The position numbers and the translations under genes are program-made. Source: Terriglobus saanensis SP1PR4 (GTDB lineage Bacteria > Acidobacteriota > Terriglobia > Terriglobales > Acidobacteriaceae). From it: DNA of 64,000 bases. Under the pieces are notes generated by a model. That model was given only the letters and a program-made list of their open reading frames with translations. It was not told where the DNA came from and ran no database searches. Below, one piece after another: positions 25,565-34,208 of the stretch. The stretch spans positions 1,302,001 through 1,366,000 of the forward strand of contig NC_014963.1 of the NCBI RefSeq assembly GCF_000179915.2. The letters are read 5' to 3'. Every line of letters starts with the position of its first letter. Positions within the stretch are counted from its first letter, which is position 1.

Positions 25565-26732
25565 GCGTCACCTTGCCGAGAATCATAGGCTTGCTCGCTC
25601 CAGTTGCGGAGGGTACGTTGCCGGGAAGGTTATTCCAGCGCAGCCAGGCCAGCAGGGCGAAGGCCATGGCTTCCTTGGCTTGCGATGGTATGCCGTGCTC
25701 GTCTGTGGTGGAGACACTAATGCCGAGCGGCTCCAGACCTGCGCGAAGCTGCTGCATGAGCGTGCGGTTCGACGTGCCACCACCGGCGACGATGTAGTCC
25801 GTCGCGTCGGCCAGTGGTGCGTTCTGGCCGAGGAAGGGCCAGACGAGGTTGCGATAAGCGGAGAGGATACTCTGCACGGTGAGCGCGGTCGCGGTGGCGA
25901 GGATGTCTTCGTTGGTCGCGCGCGCTTTTTTACAGAGAGCAATAAGACGGTCGACGTACGCTTCGCCGAACTCTTCACGACCGCAGGACTTCGGTGTCTG
26001 CAGGCTGAAGTACTTGGTCTGCAAAAGCTGCTCGACAACCGGCTGGAGGGTCTTCCCTTTAGCTGCGGTTGCGCCATTGCGATCGTACGTGCGGTTGAAG
26101 AGGCGCTGCATGCACGCATCGATGAGCATATTCGCGGGACCGGAGTCGAAGGCCAGCGTCTCTTTGCTGCCGGCAGGGATGGCGGTAAGGTTGGCGATGC
26201 CGCCGAGGTTCTGCAGAATTCGATTGCGCTTTGGGTGTGCAAAGGCGATGCGGTCGAAGATGGGGACGAGCGGTGCGCCTTGCCCACCAGCGGTGATATC
26301 TGCTGGACGAAAGTCTGAGACGACGGGAAGGCCTGTGCGGGCGGCGACTTCCGCGGCTTCGCCTAACTGCCATGTGCAGCGCAGCGGCGTGCCGAAATAC
26401 TTCTGCGCGATGCCCTGGTGATAGATCGTCTGTCCGTGAACGCCTGCAAGGTGCGCTTTGATCCTGTGCTGCTGTTGCGCCGCTACGATGGCATCTCCAT
26501 AGACTTCGCCAAGACGCCAGTGGAGGCGTGCGAGTTCCGCAGCGGAGATATTCGGAGCATCCATGGCGGCGAGCACGGTGGCTCGCAGCTTCTTGCTGTA
26601 GGGAACTGCAGTGTGCCCGAGAAGCTTCAGCTTCGGTGCGGCGTCTTCGCGTGGAGTGATGCGGACGAGGGCAACGTCGATCCCGTCGGCTGAGGTGCCA
26701 GACATCACGCCCGCAACAACGAGGCTCTTCAT
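25557..26732 (-). CDS. anmK: anhydro-N-acetylmuramic acid kinase
   Basis: Converts 1,6-anhydro-N-acetylmuramic acid from murein turnover to MurNAc-6-phosphate with ATP, a cytoplasmic step of cell-wall recycling. The 391-residue length fits the family. The N-terminal phosphate-binding signature GVMSGTSADGIDVALV is intact. Further conserved stretches are GVHGQTIYHQG, VVSDFRPADITAGGQGAPLVPIFD (residues about 145-170), NLGGIANLT and DSGPANMLID. Its start overlaps the mutS stop by four bases (ATGA), and its end overlaps the solute-binding gene by eight, so the three probably form one operon. Confidence 0.95.
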   Translation of the reverse strand: MKSLVVAGVMSGTSADGIDVALVRITPREDAAPKLKLLGHTAVPYSKKLRATVLAAMDAPNISAAELARLHWRLGEVYGDAIVAAQQQHRIKAHLAGVHGQTIYHQGIAQKYFGTPLRCTWQLGEAAEVAARTGLPVVSDFRPADITAGGQGAPLVPIFDRIAFAHPKRNRILQNLGGIANLTAIPAGSKETLAFDSGPANMLIDACMQRLFNRTYDRNGATAAKGKTLQPVVEQLLQTKYFSLQTPKSCGREEFGEAYVDRLIALCKKARATNEDILATATALTVQSILSAYRNLVWPFLGQNAPLADATDYIVAGGGTSNRTLMQQLRAGLEPLGISVSTTDEHGIPSQAKEAMAFALLAWLRWNNLPGNVPSATGASKPMILGKVTLA

Positions 26733-29398
26733 TCGCTGATCTCCCGCTTGAGTTCCGAGAGAAGTTGCAGCGCTTCCATCGGCGTCATGCGGTCGACATC
26801 AAGCTCGCGGACGCGATCGACGACGCGCTGCGAGAGCGGCGTAAAGATCGTCATCTGCATCGACGGTGCTGGCGCGGCCTGTGCATGCACCTGTTGTGTC
26901 TCGACCTTCTCATGCAGTTTGAGGACGGAGCGCGCGCGGTCGATCACTTCGCGAGGAAGGCCCGCGAGCTTCGCCACTTCAATACCGTAGCTGCGGTCAG
27001 CCGCACCGCTCTCTACCGTGTGGAGAAAGACAATGCCAGTGGGCGTCTCGCGGCAGGCGACGCGAAGGTTCGTGAGACGCGTGAGCTGTTCATGAAGCAA
27101 CGTGAGTTCGTGATAGTGCGTGGCAAAGAGGGTGCGCGCACCGATCTTGTTGTGCAGATGTTCCACGGTGGCCCACGCCAGCGAGAGGCCGTCATACGTC
27201 GCCGTGCCACGCCCCATCTCGTCGAGGAGGATGAGCGAACGCGCCGTTGCCGTGTTGAGAATCGCGGCAGTCTCGGTCATCTCCACCATGAAGGTAGAGC
27301 GGCCACGGGCGACGTTATCGCTCGCACCGATGCGGGTAAAGATGCGGTCTACGAGACCGATCCGAAGAGAGGCGGCAGGGACGAAGCAGCCGCATTGCGC
27401 CATGACGGCGAGCATCGCGGCCATGCGTAGATACGTGCTTTTACCACCCATATTCGGTCCGGTGATGAGCGCGAGCGATGGGCCGTTGGTCGCATCAAGA
27501 AAGCCCGAGTTTGGCGTGAAGCGGCCCAGGGCAGACTCTTCCAGACGAAGCTCGACTACAGGATGACGCGCTTCGGTAAATTCCAGAACGGTCGAATCCT
27601 CCTCAATGACCGGACGCGTCCAGTTGCGCAGCGCTGCCAAATGCGCGAAGTTCGCAAGAAGGTCGATCTCGGCAACACGCCGCGCTGTCTCACGCATGCG
27701 GTGAGCTGCTTCGAGGATAGTTCGCCGAAGGTCTACGAAGATGCGACGCTCGATCTCTGCGATGCGATCCTGCGCGGTAAGAATCTTGCGTTCGTAGTCC
27801 TTGAGTTCGGGCGTTGTGAATCGCTCCGCGTTGACGAGAGTCTGCTTACGCTCGTAGTCGGCGGGCACATTGGCGAGATTCGATTTCGTGATTTCGAGGT
27901 AATAACCGAAGACGGAGTTGAAGCGCACCTTGAGCGAGCTGATGCCGGTGCGTTCGCGCTCCCGATCTTCGATGGCCGCGATGGATTCGCGTCCACTGCG
28001 CGAGAGTCCGCGTAGCTCGTCCATCTCCGCGTCGACGTTCTGCGCAATCGCGTCGCCTTCGCCCAACTTCAACGGAGGATCTTCGACGAGGGTCCGACCG
28101 ATCTGTCCGCAGAGTTCTTCAAGCGTGTCGAACTCCTGCGTCAAAGCGGACCAGCGGCCTTGCGAAAATTCTTTCGCGCCATATAACACGCCGGGCAAAG
28201 CGGAGAGCGTCCGGCAAAGAGCGACCACGTCACGAGGTCCGGCGGAGTCCAGTGCAATGCGCGCCAGCAGGCGTTCGAGATCGAGAATGCCGTCCAGCGC
28301 GCGGCGCAGCGTCTCGCGCTTCGGAAGGGAGGCATGGGCCTCGGCGACAGAGTCCAGCCGTGCGGCGATCTGCATCGGGTCGATGCTGGGCCGCAGAAGC
28401 GTGCTCCGTAACAGGCGTTTGCCCATGGGTGTGCGGCAGGCGTCCAGCGTGTAGAGCAGTGTGGTCTGGTTCGATTCGCCTGAGAACAACGGTTCCGTCA
28501 ACTCCAGGTTGCGCACGCTGACAGCATCCAGTTCCAGGCAAGTTGCGCGCTCGTAGTATCCGAGAGAGTCCAGATGCTCCAGGTCCTCATGATGCGTGGC
28601 GCGGAGGTAATGCAGCAGAGCACCGGCAGCCGTGGCGGCAGAGGCGTGCGTCCCAAGTCCGAAACCATCCAGAGAGTTCGCACGGAAATGCTGTTGCAGA
28701 AGGGGCAGGGCATAATCCGCCGTGAAAACCCAGTCTTCCAGCGGAGTCTTGGTCGCGGCAGCGGGAAGCGTCTCGTCTTCTTCGCCGTTCAGCGTCGTCT
28801 GCGCCGATCCTAGACGAAGGTTCGTTGCCAGCAGGATTTCGCGTGGCGCGAGGCGATGGAGTTCGTCGACTGCTTCTTTTATCGCTGATTTGCCGTGAAA
28901 CTCCGTCGCGCGGAACTCGCCGGTGGAAAGGTCCAGAGCGGCAACGCCTGCGGCATCCGACTTCGTGTTGAGTGTCAGGGCCGCAAGAAAGGTATTGTCA
29001 TTCGCTGCGAGGCTGCTATCGAGCGCCGTTCCCGGTGTGAGCACGCGGGTGACACCGCGGCGGACAAGGGTCTTCGTGAGTTTGGGATCTTCGAGTTGCT
29101 CGCACATGGCGATCCGATAGCCGCGGCGGAGGAGCTTTTGCAGATAGTTTTCGGCGGCATGGTACGGAACGCCGCACATGGGAATCGCCTTCTCCCTGTC
29201 ACGAGCAGTAAGGGAGATCTGCAGTTCGCGAGCGACGAGGATGGCGTCATCGTAAAACAGCTCGTAAAAATCGCCCATGCGAAAGAAAAGCAGGCAGTCC
29301 GGGTGGGCCTGTTTGGCCGCGAAAAACTGACGCATTACGGGTGTCTGCGTGTGGGGGGCTGGGATGGGGGTTTCTACAGACATTCCAATGGCCAGCAT
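26729..29398 (-). CDS. mutS: DNA mismatch repair ATPase MutS
   Basis: Recognises base mismatches and small loops and starts repair. The protein is about 889 residues from the start used here, normal for bacterial MutS. The mismatch-binding motif is FFRMGDFYELFYDDA near the N-terminus. The C-terminal ATPase has Walker A TGPNMGGKSTYLRM, Walker B LLDEMGRGTATYDG and the FATHYHELT segment. The ATG at 29398 has GGAAG five bases upstream; the ATG at 29383 (MSVETP) is another option, and the frame open to 29521 lacks support. No mutL gene is in the window. It heads a likely mutS-anmK-binding-protein operon with overlapping ends. Confidence 0.95.
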   Translation of the reverse strand: MLAIGMSVETPIPAPHTQTPVMRQFFAAKQAHPDCLLFFRMGDFYELFYDDAILVARELQISLTARDREKAIPMCGVPYHAAENYLQKLLRRGYRIAMCEQLEDPKLTKTLVRRGVTRVLTPGTALDSSLAANDNTFLAALTLNTKSDAAGVAALDLSTGEFRATEFHGKSAIKEAVDELHRLAPREILLATNLRLGSAQTTLNGEEDETLPAAATKTPLEDWVFTADYALPLLQQHFRANSLDGFGLGTHASAATAAGALLHYLRATHHEDLEHLDSLGYYERATCLELDAVSVRNLELTEPLFSGESNQTTLLYTLDACRTPMGKRLLRSTLLRPSIDPMQIAARLDSVAEAHASLPKRETLRRALDGILDLERLLARIALDSAGPRDVVALCRTLSALPGVLYGAKEFSQGRWSALTQEFDTLEELCGQIGRTLVEDPPLKLGEGDAIAQNVDAEMDELRGLSRSGRESIAAIEDRERERTGISSLKVRFNSVFGYYLEITKSNLANVPADYERKQTLVNAERFTTPELKDYERKILTAQDRIAEIERRIFVDLRRTILEAAHRMRETARRVAEIDLLANFAHLAALRNWTRPVIEEDSTVLEFTEARHPVVELRLEESALGRFTPNSGFLDATNGPSLALITGPNMGGKSTYLRMAAMLAVMAQCGCFVPAASLRIGLVDRIFTRIGASDNVARGRSTFMVEMTETAAILNTATARSLILLDEMGRGTATYDGLSLAWATVEHLHNKIGARTLFATHYHELTLLHEQLTRLTNLRVACRETPTGIVFLHTVESGAADRSYGIEVAKLAGLPREVIDRARSVLKLHEKVETQQVHAQAAPAPSMQMTIFTPLSQRVVDRVRELDVDRMTPMEALQLLSELKREISE

Positions 29399-29442
29399 AC
29401 CGTCTTCCGGCATGCTGGCGCTTGTGGAAGTCCGGGTGCGAA

Positions 29443-29703
29443 TTAGCGGGCGGTCGCGTCCGAACCGTGCTGTTTCACCAGTTTGTTGTAGAGACCGAGG
29501 ATCAGAAAGGGGGCGACCCACTGACCTACAAAGAGCGCAGCGTGGTCCCTTTTCTGCGCTTTGAAGAGCAGCGAGGCGGTAATGGACGCGATGGCTGCCG
29601 CCAGGAAAACACCGCTGGGAACCTGGGCGGTGTAGGTTTCAATGGCTGCGGTTGCTTTGCCTTCGGTTGCTTCGCCTGCCTGTACTTTATGTCCGTATTC
29701 CAT
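29443..29703 (-). CDS. small two-helix membrane protein, unknown function
   Basis: An 86-residue protein with an ATG at 29703 and GGAG six bases upstream. After a polar N-terminus it has two hydrophobic segments, VPSGVFLAAAIASITASLLF and ALFVGQWVAPFLILGLYNKL, separated by a basic loop (KAQKRDH), and a short charged tail. It lies 44 bp upstream of mutS on the same strand and diverges from the glycosyltransferase cluster. No enzyme motif is visible. Good start signal and clean helices support a real gene. Confidence 0.7.
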   Translation of the reverse strand: MEYGHKVQAGEATEGKATAAIETYTAQVPSGVFLAAAIASITASLLFKAQKRDHAALFVGQWVAPFLILGLYNKLVKQHGSDATAR

Positions 29704-29888
29704 ATGTCTCTCCCGTGCGGATCTCCGCTACTTCCGGGTTCAGATGCGGAGGATACGCGGAACTCTGTGCGCCAATTGAGCAGGATCACGGGCGATTTCG
29801 GCTGACGAACAGACACCGATATTTTTGTGCGTACCCCGGACACCGCCTATGGGAAGAGAGTTTCCTCGCCACCGCCAGAGTCGGAAAA

Positions 29889-29951
29889 TTGAATAAATTG
29901 GTGAATTCTTTGTTTTACCTAAGGCGAGCTGAATGCGCCCTTGGGAGACGA
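29889..29951 (+). promoter_or_regulatory. glycosyltransferase leader, copy 1
   Basis: First of three similar 63-64 bp leaders placed directly before each glycosyltransferase start. It contains TTGAAT and GTTTTA 17 bp apart, which look like a -35 and a weak -10, then AAGGCG...CGCCCTT, a hairpin whose stem is kept although the bases differ from the other copies, then GGGAGACGA as ribosome-binding site. Upstream, 29704-29888 is the divergent intergenic region, with nothing else recognised. Confidence 0.55.
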
Positions 29952-31247
29952 ATGAGCAATATCCTTGTATCGGTTACGCCAGCGCCCGGTCACGTCAATC
30001 CTCTCCTTCTTATTGCAGAGCATCTCAGCAAAGCAGGACACGAGGTCACATTTAACAGCGCAGAGATCTTTCGCGAAAAGGCGGAGGCGGTGGGGCTCAA
30101 TTTCGTTCCGTTCCTTGGCGCGGCAAATTTGGATTATCGCCTCATACCCGAACTATTGCCCGACAGAGCGTTCGCTGAACCAGGGCTACCCCAGGTCGAC
30201 TACGACATGGAATATTTCCTCGGCGCGAACATCCCAGATCAATACGAGGGCATTCTGGATCTGATTGAAAAACAGAGAATTGATCTGGTTCTGACAGATT
30301 TTTGCTTTTTCGGCAGCTTTCCTCTGATCCTCGGGACCAAGAAGAGACCTCCCGTCGTTGCGTGTGGCGTGGCTCCATACTGGATGCGGCGGCAGGAGGT
30401 ATCGCCTTTTACGGGGCCGGACAGCACCCCGGAAGGTCTGTTGCGCAATGCGGAGCACAACCGATTGGTCGACGAGGGTTTGGCGCGGTCGACAGCGTCC
30501 ATCCAGCGAATCCTGGGGAGGTACGGCATATCCACCCCAATCGATTCGGTGCTCTACGCTGCTTGTGCGCTGCCCGATATTTTTCTGCAACTTACGGTGG
30601 AAGAGTTTGAGTATCCAATCAAAACCAAGCCAAAGAATCTGCGGTTTGTTGGGCCAATCATTCCAAAAAACACGGGTAAGGCGGACGAGCCTGAATGGTT
30701 GAAAAGAATAGATGGCTCCAGGCCCGTAATCTTTGTAACGCAGGGAACGGTTGCGAACTACGACTTCAATCAGCTATTGGGCCCAACCATCGCCGCTCTG
30801 GCGGAAGAAAACGTCGAGCTAGTCGTTACCGGCGGGGGCATGGATATTTCAGGCCTTCAGGAATCGCCGAATGTTCATCTCGAACGTTACCTTCCCTATC
30901 ACCTTGTTTTACCGAAGGCTGACCTCTTTATCACCAACGGCGGATACAACGGCGTACAGCAGGCACTGAGCTTTGGGGTTCCGGTGATCGGGGCCGGGAT
31001 TACCGAAGACAAACCGCTCGTCTGTGCTCGTGTGGCATGGTCTGGTACCGGAATTGACCTGAAGACCGGAAGTCCTACGCCGGAACAGATCTGGGATGCG
31101 GTCCAGCTTATCTTGGGCGATCGCAGATATCGCGAAGCAGCGAAGAAAATGGAAAAGGTTTTTGCCCGACATGATGCGCTGGGCACGATCTTGAAAGTGG
31201 TCGAAGCGGCCATTGGAACAGTGCATGGGCAAGAACCGGCAAAATGA
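29952..31247 (+). CDS. GT1/MGT-family glycosyltransferase, tandem copy 1
   Basis: A 431-residue transferase of the GT-B fold. The N-terminal domain starts with SVTPAPGHVNPLLLIAEHLS and the C-terminal sugar-nucleotide-binding domain has VIFVTQGTVANYDF and PYHLVLPKADLFITNGGYNG. Family members move a sugar from a nucleotide donor to a small lipophilic or natural-product acceptor. Where plant and bacterial UGTs have T-H-G-G in the donor site, this protein has T-N-G-G. The start is the ATG with GGGAG four bases upstream; the open frame extends to 29652 but that part has no support. It is the most diverged of three tandem copies, and no acceptor pathway is encoded next to them. Confidence 0.85.
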   Translation: MSNILVSVTPAPGHVNPLLLIAEHLSKAGHEVTFNSAEIFREKAEAVGLNFVPFLGAANLDYRLIPELLPDRAFAEPGLPQVDYDMEYFLGANIPDQYEGILDLIEKQRIDLVLTDFCFFGSFPLILGTKKRPPVVACGVAPYWMRRQEVSPFTGPDSTPEGLLRNAEHNRLVDEGLARSTASIQRILGRYGISTPIDSVLYAACALPDIFLQLTVEEFEYPIKTKPKNLRFVGPIIPKNTGKADEPEWLKRIDGSRPVIFVTQGTVANYDFNQLLGPTIAALAEENVELVVTGGGMDISGLQESPNVHLERYLPYHLVLPKADLFITNGGYNGVQQALSFGVPVIGAGITEDKPLVCARVAWSGTGIDLKTGSPTPEQIWDAVQLILGDRRYREAAKKMEKVFARHDALGTILKVVEAAIGTVHGQEPAK

Positions 31248-31248
31248 T

Positions 31249-31311
31249 TTGAATAAAACGACGAATGCGGTGTTTTACCTGCGGCGAAGCTGAATTCGCC
31301 CTGGGAGACGA
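31249..31311 (+). promoter_or_regulatory. glycosyltransferase leader, copy 2
   Basis: Starts two bases after the stop of copy 1. TTGAAT and GTTTTA lie 17 bp apart. A perfect stem GGCGAA (31283-31288) / TTCGCC (31295-31300) with loop GCTGAA comes next, then the ribosome-binding site GGGAG. The hairpin ends two bases before the Shine-Dalgarno sequence, so it may affect translation. Confidence 0.6.
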
Positions 31312-32610
31312 ATGAGCAACATCCTTGTATCCGTTACGCCCGCACCCGGGCACGTCAATCCTCTCCTCCTCATTGCAGAACATCTCAGCAAACAAGGACA
31401 TGAGGTCACGTTTAACACTGCTGAAATTTTTAGAGAAAAAGCCGAAGCTGCGGGGCTGAACTTTGCTCCGCTCGGCGGCACGGCGAACTTCGACTATCGC
31501 CTCAAGGAAGAATTCTTCCCCGACAGACATACAACAGAACCAGGGCTGCCGCAGTTCAACTACGATATGGAACGCGTCTTGGGCGCTCAAATCCCAGACC
31601 AGTACGAGAACATGCAACGGCTGATTCAAGAGCAGGAGATTGATCTGGTCTTGACGGATATTGGCTTCTTTGGCAGTTTTCCTATGATCCTCGGAGCGAA
31701 AGCTAGACCTCCGGTCGTTTCGTGCGGAATTTTGCCGTATCTGATGAGTCGGCCCGAAGTATCGCCATTTACCGGCCCGGATAGCACTCCGGAAGGCCTG
31801 TTGCGCAATCTGGAGCACAATCGCCAGTTGGAAGAGGGGCTGGCGGGGGCTACAGCTTCCATCAACCGAATCTTGAGGGGGTACGGCATCTCCGCTTCAA
31901 TCGGTGTGCCATTCGATGCTGCCAGTATTCTTCCGGATGTTTTTCTGGAGTTTACGGCGGAAGAGTTTGAGTACCCAATCAAGGACAAACCGAAGAACCT
32001 TCAGTTTGTTGGGCCGCTCGTTCCAAAGATAGCGGAAAAGTCCGAAGAACCTGAGTGGCTGAAGAGAATCGATGGATCGAAGCCCGTTATCTTTGTGACG
32101 CAGGGAACGATCGCGAACTACGACTTTGGCCAGCTTGTCGGACCCACAATCGTTGCCCTGGCCGAGGAAGACGTAGAGGTAATCGTCACCGGCGGCGGTG
32201 TGGATGTTTCAGGTCTTCAGATCCCGTCAAATGTTCATGTGGAGCGCTATCTTCCCTATCACCTGGTGTTGCCGAAGGCCGACCTCTTTATCACCAACGG
32301 CGGATACAACGGTGTGCAGCAGGCGTTGAGCTTTGGAGTTCCGGTAATTGGAGCCGGTGCGACGGAAGATAAGCCGTTCGTCTGCGCCCGTGTGGCGTGG
32401 TCGGGTACCGGAATTGATCTGAAAACCGGAAGTCCCACATCGGAGCAGATAAAGGATGCGGTCAGGCTTATTTTGAGCGACCCTAAATATCGCGAACGAG
32501 CGAAGAAGATGGCAGAAGACTTTGCACGATACGATGCGCTGAGTGCCGTCGTCCAGGTGGCTGAATCGGTTATTGAAAGCAGTGCGTGGCGGAAGGCCGA
32601 GAAGTCTTAG
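31312..32610 (+). CDS. GT1/MGT-family glycosyltransferase, tandem copy 2
   Basis: A 432-residue paralogue of the flanking genes, with the same N-terminal SVTPAPGHVNPLLLIAEHLS and donor-site motif FITNGGYNGVQQALSFGVPV. It is closer to copy 3 than to copy 1: both have EFEYPIKDKPKNLQFVGPLV and DKPFVCARVAWSGTGID. Most differences fall in the acceptor-binding N-terminal half (for example the stretch after GTANFDYRL), as expected if the copies have moved to different acceptors. Start ATG has GGGAG four bases upstream. It has its own leader, so it may be expressed separately as well as from copy 1. Confidence 0.85.
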   Translation: MSNILVSVTPAPGHVNPLLLIAEHLSKQGHEVTFNTAEIFREKAEAAGLNFAPLGGTANFDYRLKEEFFPDRHTTEPGLPQFNYDMERVLGAQIPDQYENMQRLIQEQEIDLVLTDIGFFGSFPMILGAKARPPVVSCGILPYLMSRPEVSPFTGPDSTPEGLLRNLEHNRQLEEGLAGATASINRILRGYGISASIGVPFDAASILPDVFLEFTAEEFEYPIKDKPKNLQFVGPLVPKIAEKSEEPEWLKRIDGSKPVIFVTQGTIANYDFGQLVGPTIVALAEEDVEVIVTGGGVDVSGLQIPSNVHVERYLPYHLVLPKADLFITNGGYNGVQQALSFGVPVIGAGATEDKPFVCARVAWSGTGIDLKTGSPTSEQIKDAVRLILSDPKYRERAKKMAEDFARYDALSAVVQVAESVIESSAWRKAEKS

Positions 32611-32710
32611 GAGAAAGAGACCGTATCAGCCAATTCTCGCGGTTATCTCGTAACTCATGAAGTTCTGAAAGGAAAGCCTTCTCGATATCGGCCAAAGTCG
32701 ACAAATTTAT

Positions 32711-32774
32711 TTGAATAAAACGACAGATGCTGTGTTTAACCTACGGCGAAGCTGAATTCGCCCCTAGGAGACGA
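32711..32774 (+). promoter_or_regulatory. glycosyltransferase leader, copy 3
   Basis: TTGAAT and GTTTAA lie 17 bp apart. The stem GGCGAA (32745-32750) / TTCGCC (32757-32762) with loop GCTGAA is identical to copy 2 and is followed by TAGGAGACGA. About 100 bp of unassigned sequence lies between the stop of copy 2 and this leader; I see no gene in it. Confidence 0.6.
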
Positions 32775-34091
32775 ATGAGCCGCATACTTGTATCCGTTAC
32801 GCCCGCACCCGGGCACGTCAATCCTCTCCTCCTCATTGCAGAACATCTCAGCAAACAAGGACATGAGGTCATATTTAACAGCGCTGAAATTTTTAGAGAA
32901 AAAGCCGAAGCTGCAGGTCTGAACTTTGTTTCCCTCAACGGCAAGGCGAACTTCGACTATCGGCTCCTGCTTGAGATCTTCCCTGATCGAGCCACCAAAG
33001 AACCCGGACTGCCCCAGCTTAACTACGATATAGAACAGGTTTTCGTCGCCACAATTCCAGATCAATACGAAGGGGTCCAAAAGCTGATCGAAGAACTGGA
33101 TGTCGATCTGGTTCTGACCGATCTCTGCTTCATGGGGAGCTTTCCTCTGATCCTTGGAACCAGTCCCAGACCTCCGATCGTTGGGTGCGGCATCATTCCA
33201 TACTGGATGCGGCGGCCTGAAGTATCGCCATTTACAGGCCCGGATAGCACTCCGGAGGGTATGTTGCGCAATTTGGAACACAATCGTCAGTTTGAGGAAG
33301 GTCTGGCCGGGTCAACAGCCGCTTTGAATCAACTCCTGAGGGGTTACGGTATATCGACTTCAATCGATCTGGCTCTGGACGCTTCTTGCATGCTGCCGGA
33401 TGTCTTTCTACAGTTTACGGCGGAAGAGTTTGAGTATCCGATCAAGGACAAACCGAAGAACCTTCAGTTTGTCGGTCCGCTTGTTCCAAAGCCCACCGAT
33501 AGGGAAGAGCCCGAGTGGCTGAAAAGAATCGACGGCTCGAAGCCCGTTATCTTCGTGACGCAGGGAACGATTGCGAACTACGACTTCGGTCAGCTTGTCG
33601 GGCCCACCATCGCTGCACTGGCGGAGGAAAATGTCGAGGTGATCGTTACTGGCGGCGGTGTGGATATCACAGGCCTTGAGGTACCGCCCAACGTTCATAT
33701 TGAGCGCTACCTTCCCTATCACCTGGTCCTGCCGAGGACAGACGTCTTTATCACCAATGGGGGATACAATGGCGTGCAGCAGGCGCTGAGCTTTGGCGTT
33801 CCGATCATCGGAGCCGGAGCGACTGAAGATAAGCCGTTTGTCTGTGCTCGTGTAGCGTGGTCAGGTACCGGCATTGATCTGAAAACCGGAAATCCCACAT
33901 CGGAGCAGATACGGGATGCAGTTCGACTTATCTTGAGCGATAGCAAATATCGGGAGCGGGCAAAAGAGATGGCGAAGATTTTCTCCCAATACAACGCGCT
34001 CGGCACGACCGCCAAAGTGATTAAGTCGACCATTGAAAGCAGTCCATGGCGGGCTGGTAAGTCTCAGGAGAGAGAGACCTTACCGGCCTAG
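32775..34091 (+). CDS. GT1/MGT-family glycosyltransferase, tandem copy 3
   Basis: A 438-residue paralogue of copies 1 and 2. The first 40 residues (from SVTPAPGHVNPLL) are almost identical to copy 2. Donor-site motif FITNGGYNGVQQALSFGVPI is intact, again with Asn in place of the usual His. It has a slightly longer, charged C-terminus. The ATG at 32775 has GGAG four to five bases upstream; an upstream in-frame ATG at 32727 lies inside the shared leader and is unlikely. A strong terminator follows six bases after the stop, closing the cluster. Confidence 0.85.
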   Translation: MSRILVSVTPAPGHVNPLLLIAEHLSKQGHEVIFNSAEIFREKAEAAGLNFVSLNGKANFDYRLLLEIFPDRATKEPGLPQLNYDIEQVFVATIPDQYEGVQKLIEELDVDLVLTDLCFMGSFPLILGTSPRPPIVGCGIIPYWMRRPEVSPFTGPDSTPEGMLRNLEHNRQFEEGLAGSTAALNQLLRGYGISTSIDLALDASCMLPDVFLQFTAEEFEYPIKDKPKNLQFVGPLVPKPTDREEPEWLKRIDGSKPVIFVTQGTIANYDFGQLVGPTIAALAEENVEVIVTGGGVDITGLEVPPNVHIERYLPYHLVLPRTDVFITNGGYNGVQQALSFGVPIIGAGATEDKPFVCARVAWSGTGIDLKTGNPTSEQIRDAVRLILSDSKYRERAKEMAKIFSQYNALGTTAKVIKSTIESSPWRAGKSQERETLPA

Positions 34092-34096
34092 AGGGT

Positions 34097-34144
34097 GGCG
34101 AATAACGACTAGCCCCTTAGGCTGGTCGTGGTTCGCCGTGTTTT
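34097..34144 (+). terminator. intrinsic terminator of the glycosyltransferase cluster
   Basis: GGCGAA-TA-ACGACTAGCC, loop CCTTA, then GGCTGGTCGT-GG-TTCGCC form a 16-bp paired stem interrupted by one two-base mismatch, followed by GTGTTTT. It lies directly behind glycosyltransferase copy 3. Confidence 0.75.
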
Positions 34145-34160
34145 CAATGCCCGGTATACT
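34132..34160 (+). promoter_or_regulatory. possible promoter of the hem operon
   Basis: TATACT at 34155-34160 is a good -10 box. A poor -35 (TTCGCC, 34132-34137) lies 17 bp before it, inside the arm of the preceding terminator. This is the only promoter-like element seen between the terminator and the first hem gene. Confidence 0.35.
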
Positions 34161-34208
34161 TAAGGACAGGTACCTTGCGCGGCTTTGCGTCCAGGTATCT
34201 CCTTGTTT

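Noticed and set aside
29652-29951. N-terminal extension of glycosyltransferase copy 1
   Set aside because: The two paralogues start at the equivalent internal ATG behind the same leader and ribosome-binding site; the extension is Cys/Arg-rich with no homology to them.
29889-32774. The repeated 63-64 bp leaders as a CRISPR or mobile-element repeat
   Set aside because: Only three copies, spaced by whole genes of one family, each joined to the start codon; this is gene duplication including the leader.
31312-34091. Copies 2 and 3 of the glycosyltransferase as an assembly duplication artefact
   Set aside because: They share a nearly identical N-terminus but differ throughout the middle and in the intergenic sequence, so they are separate genes.
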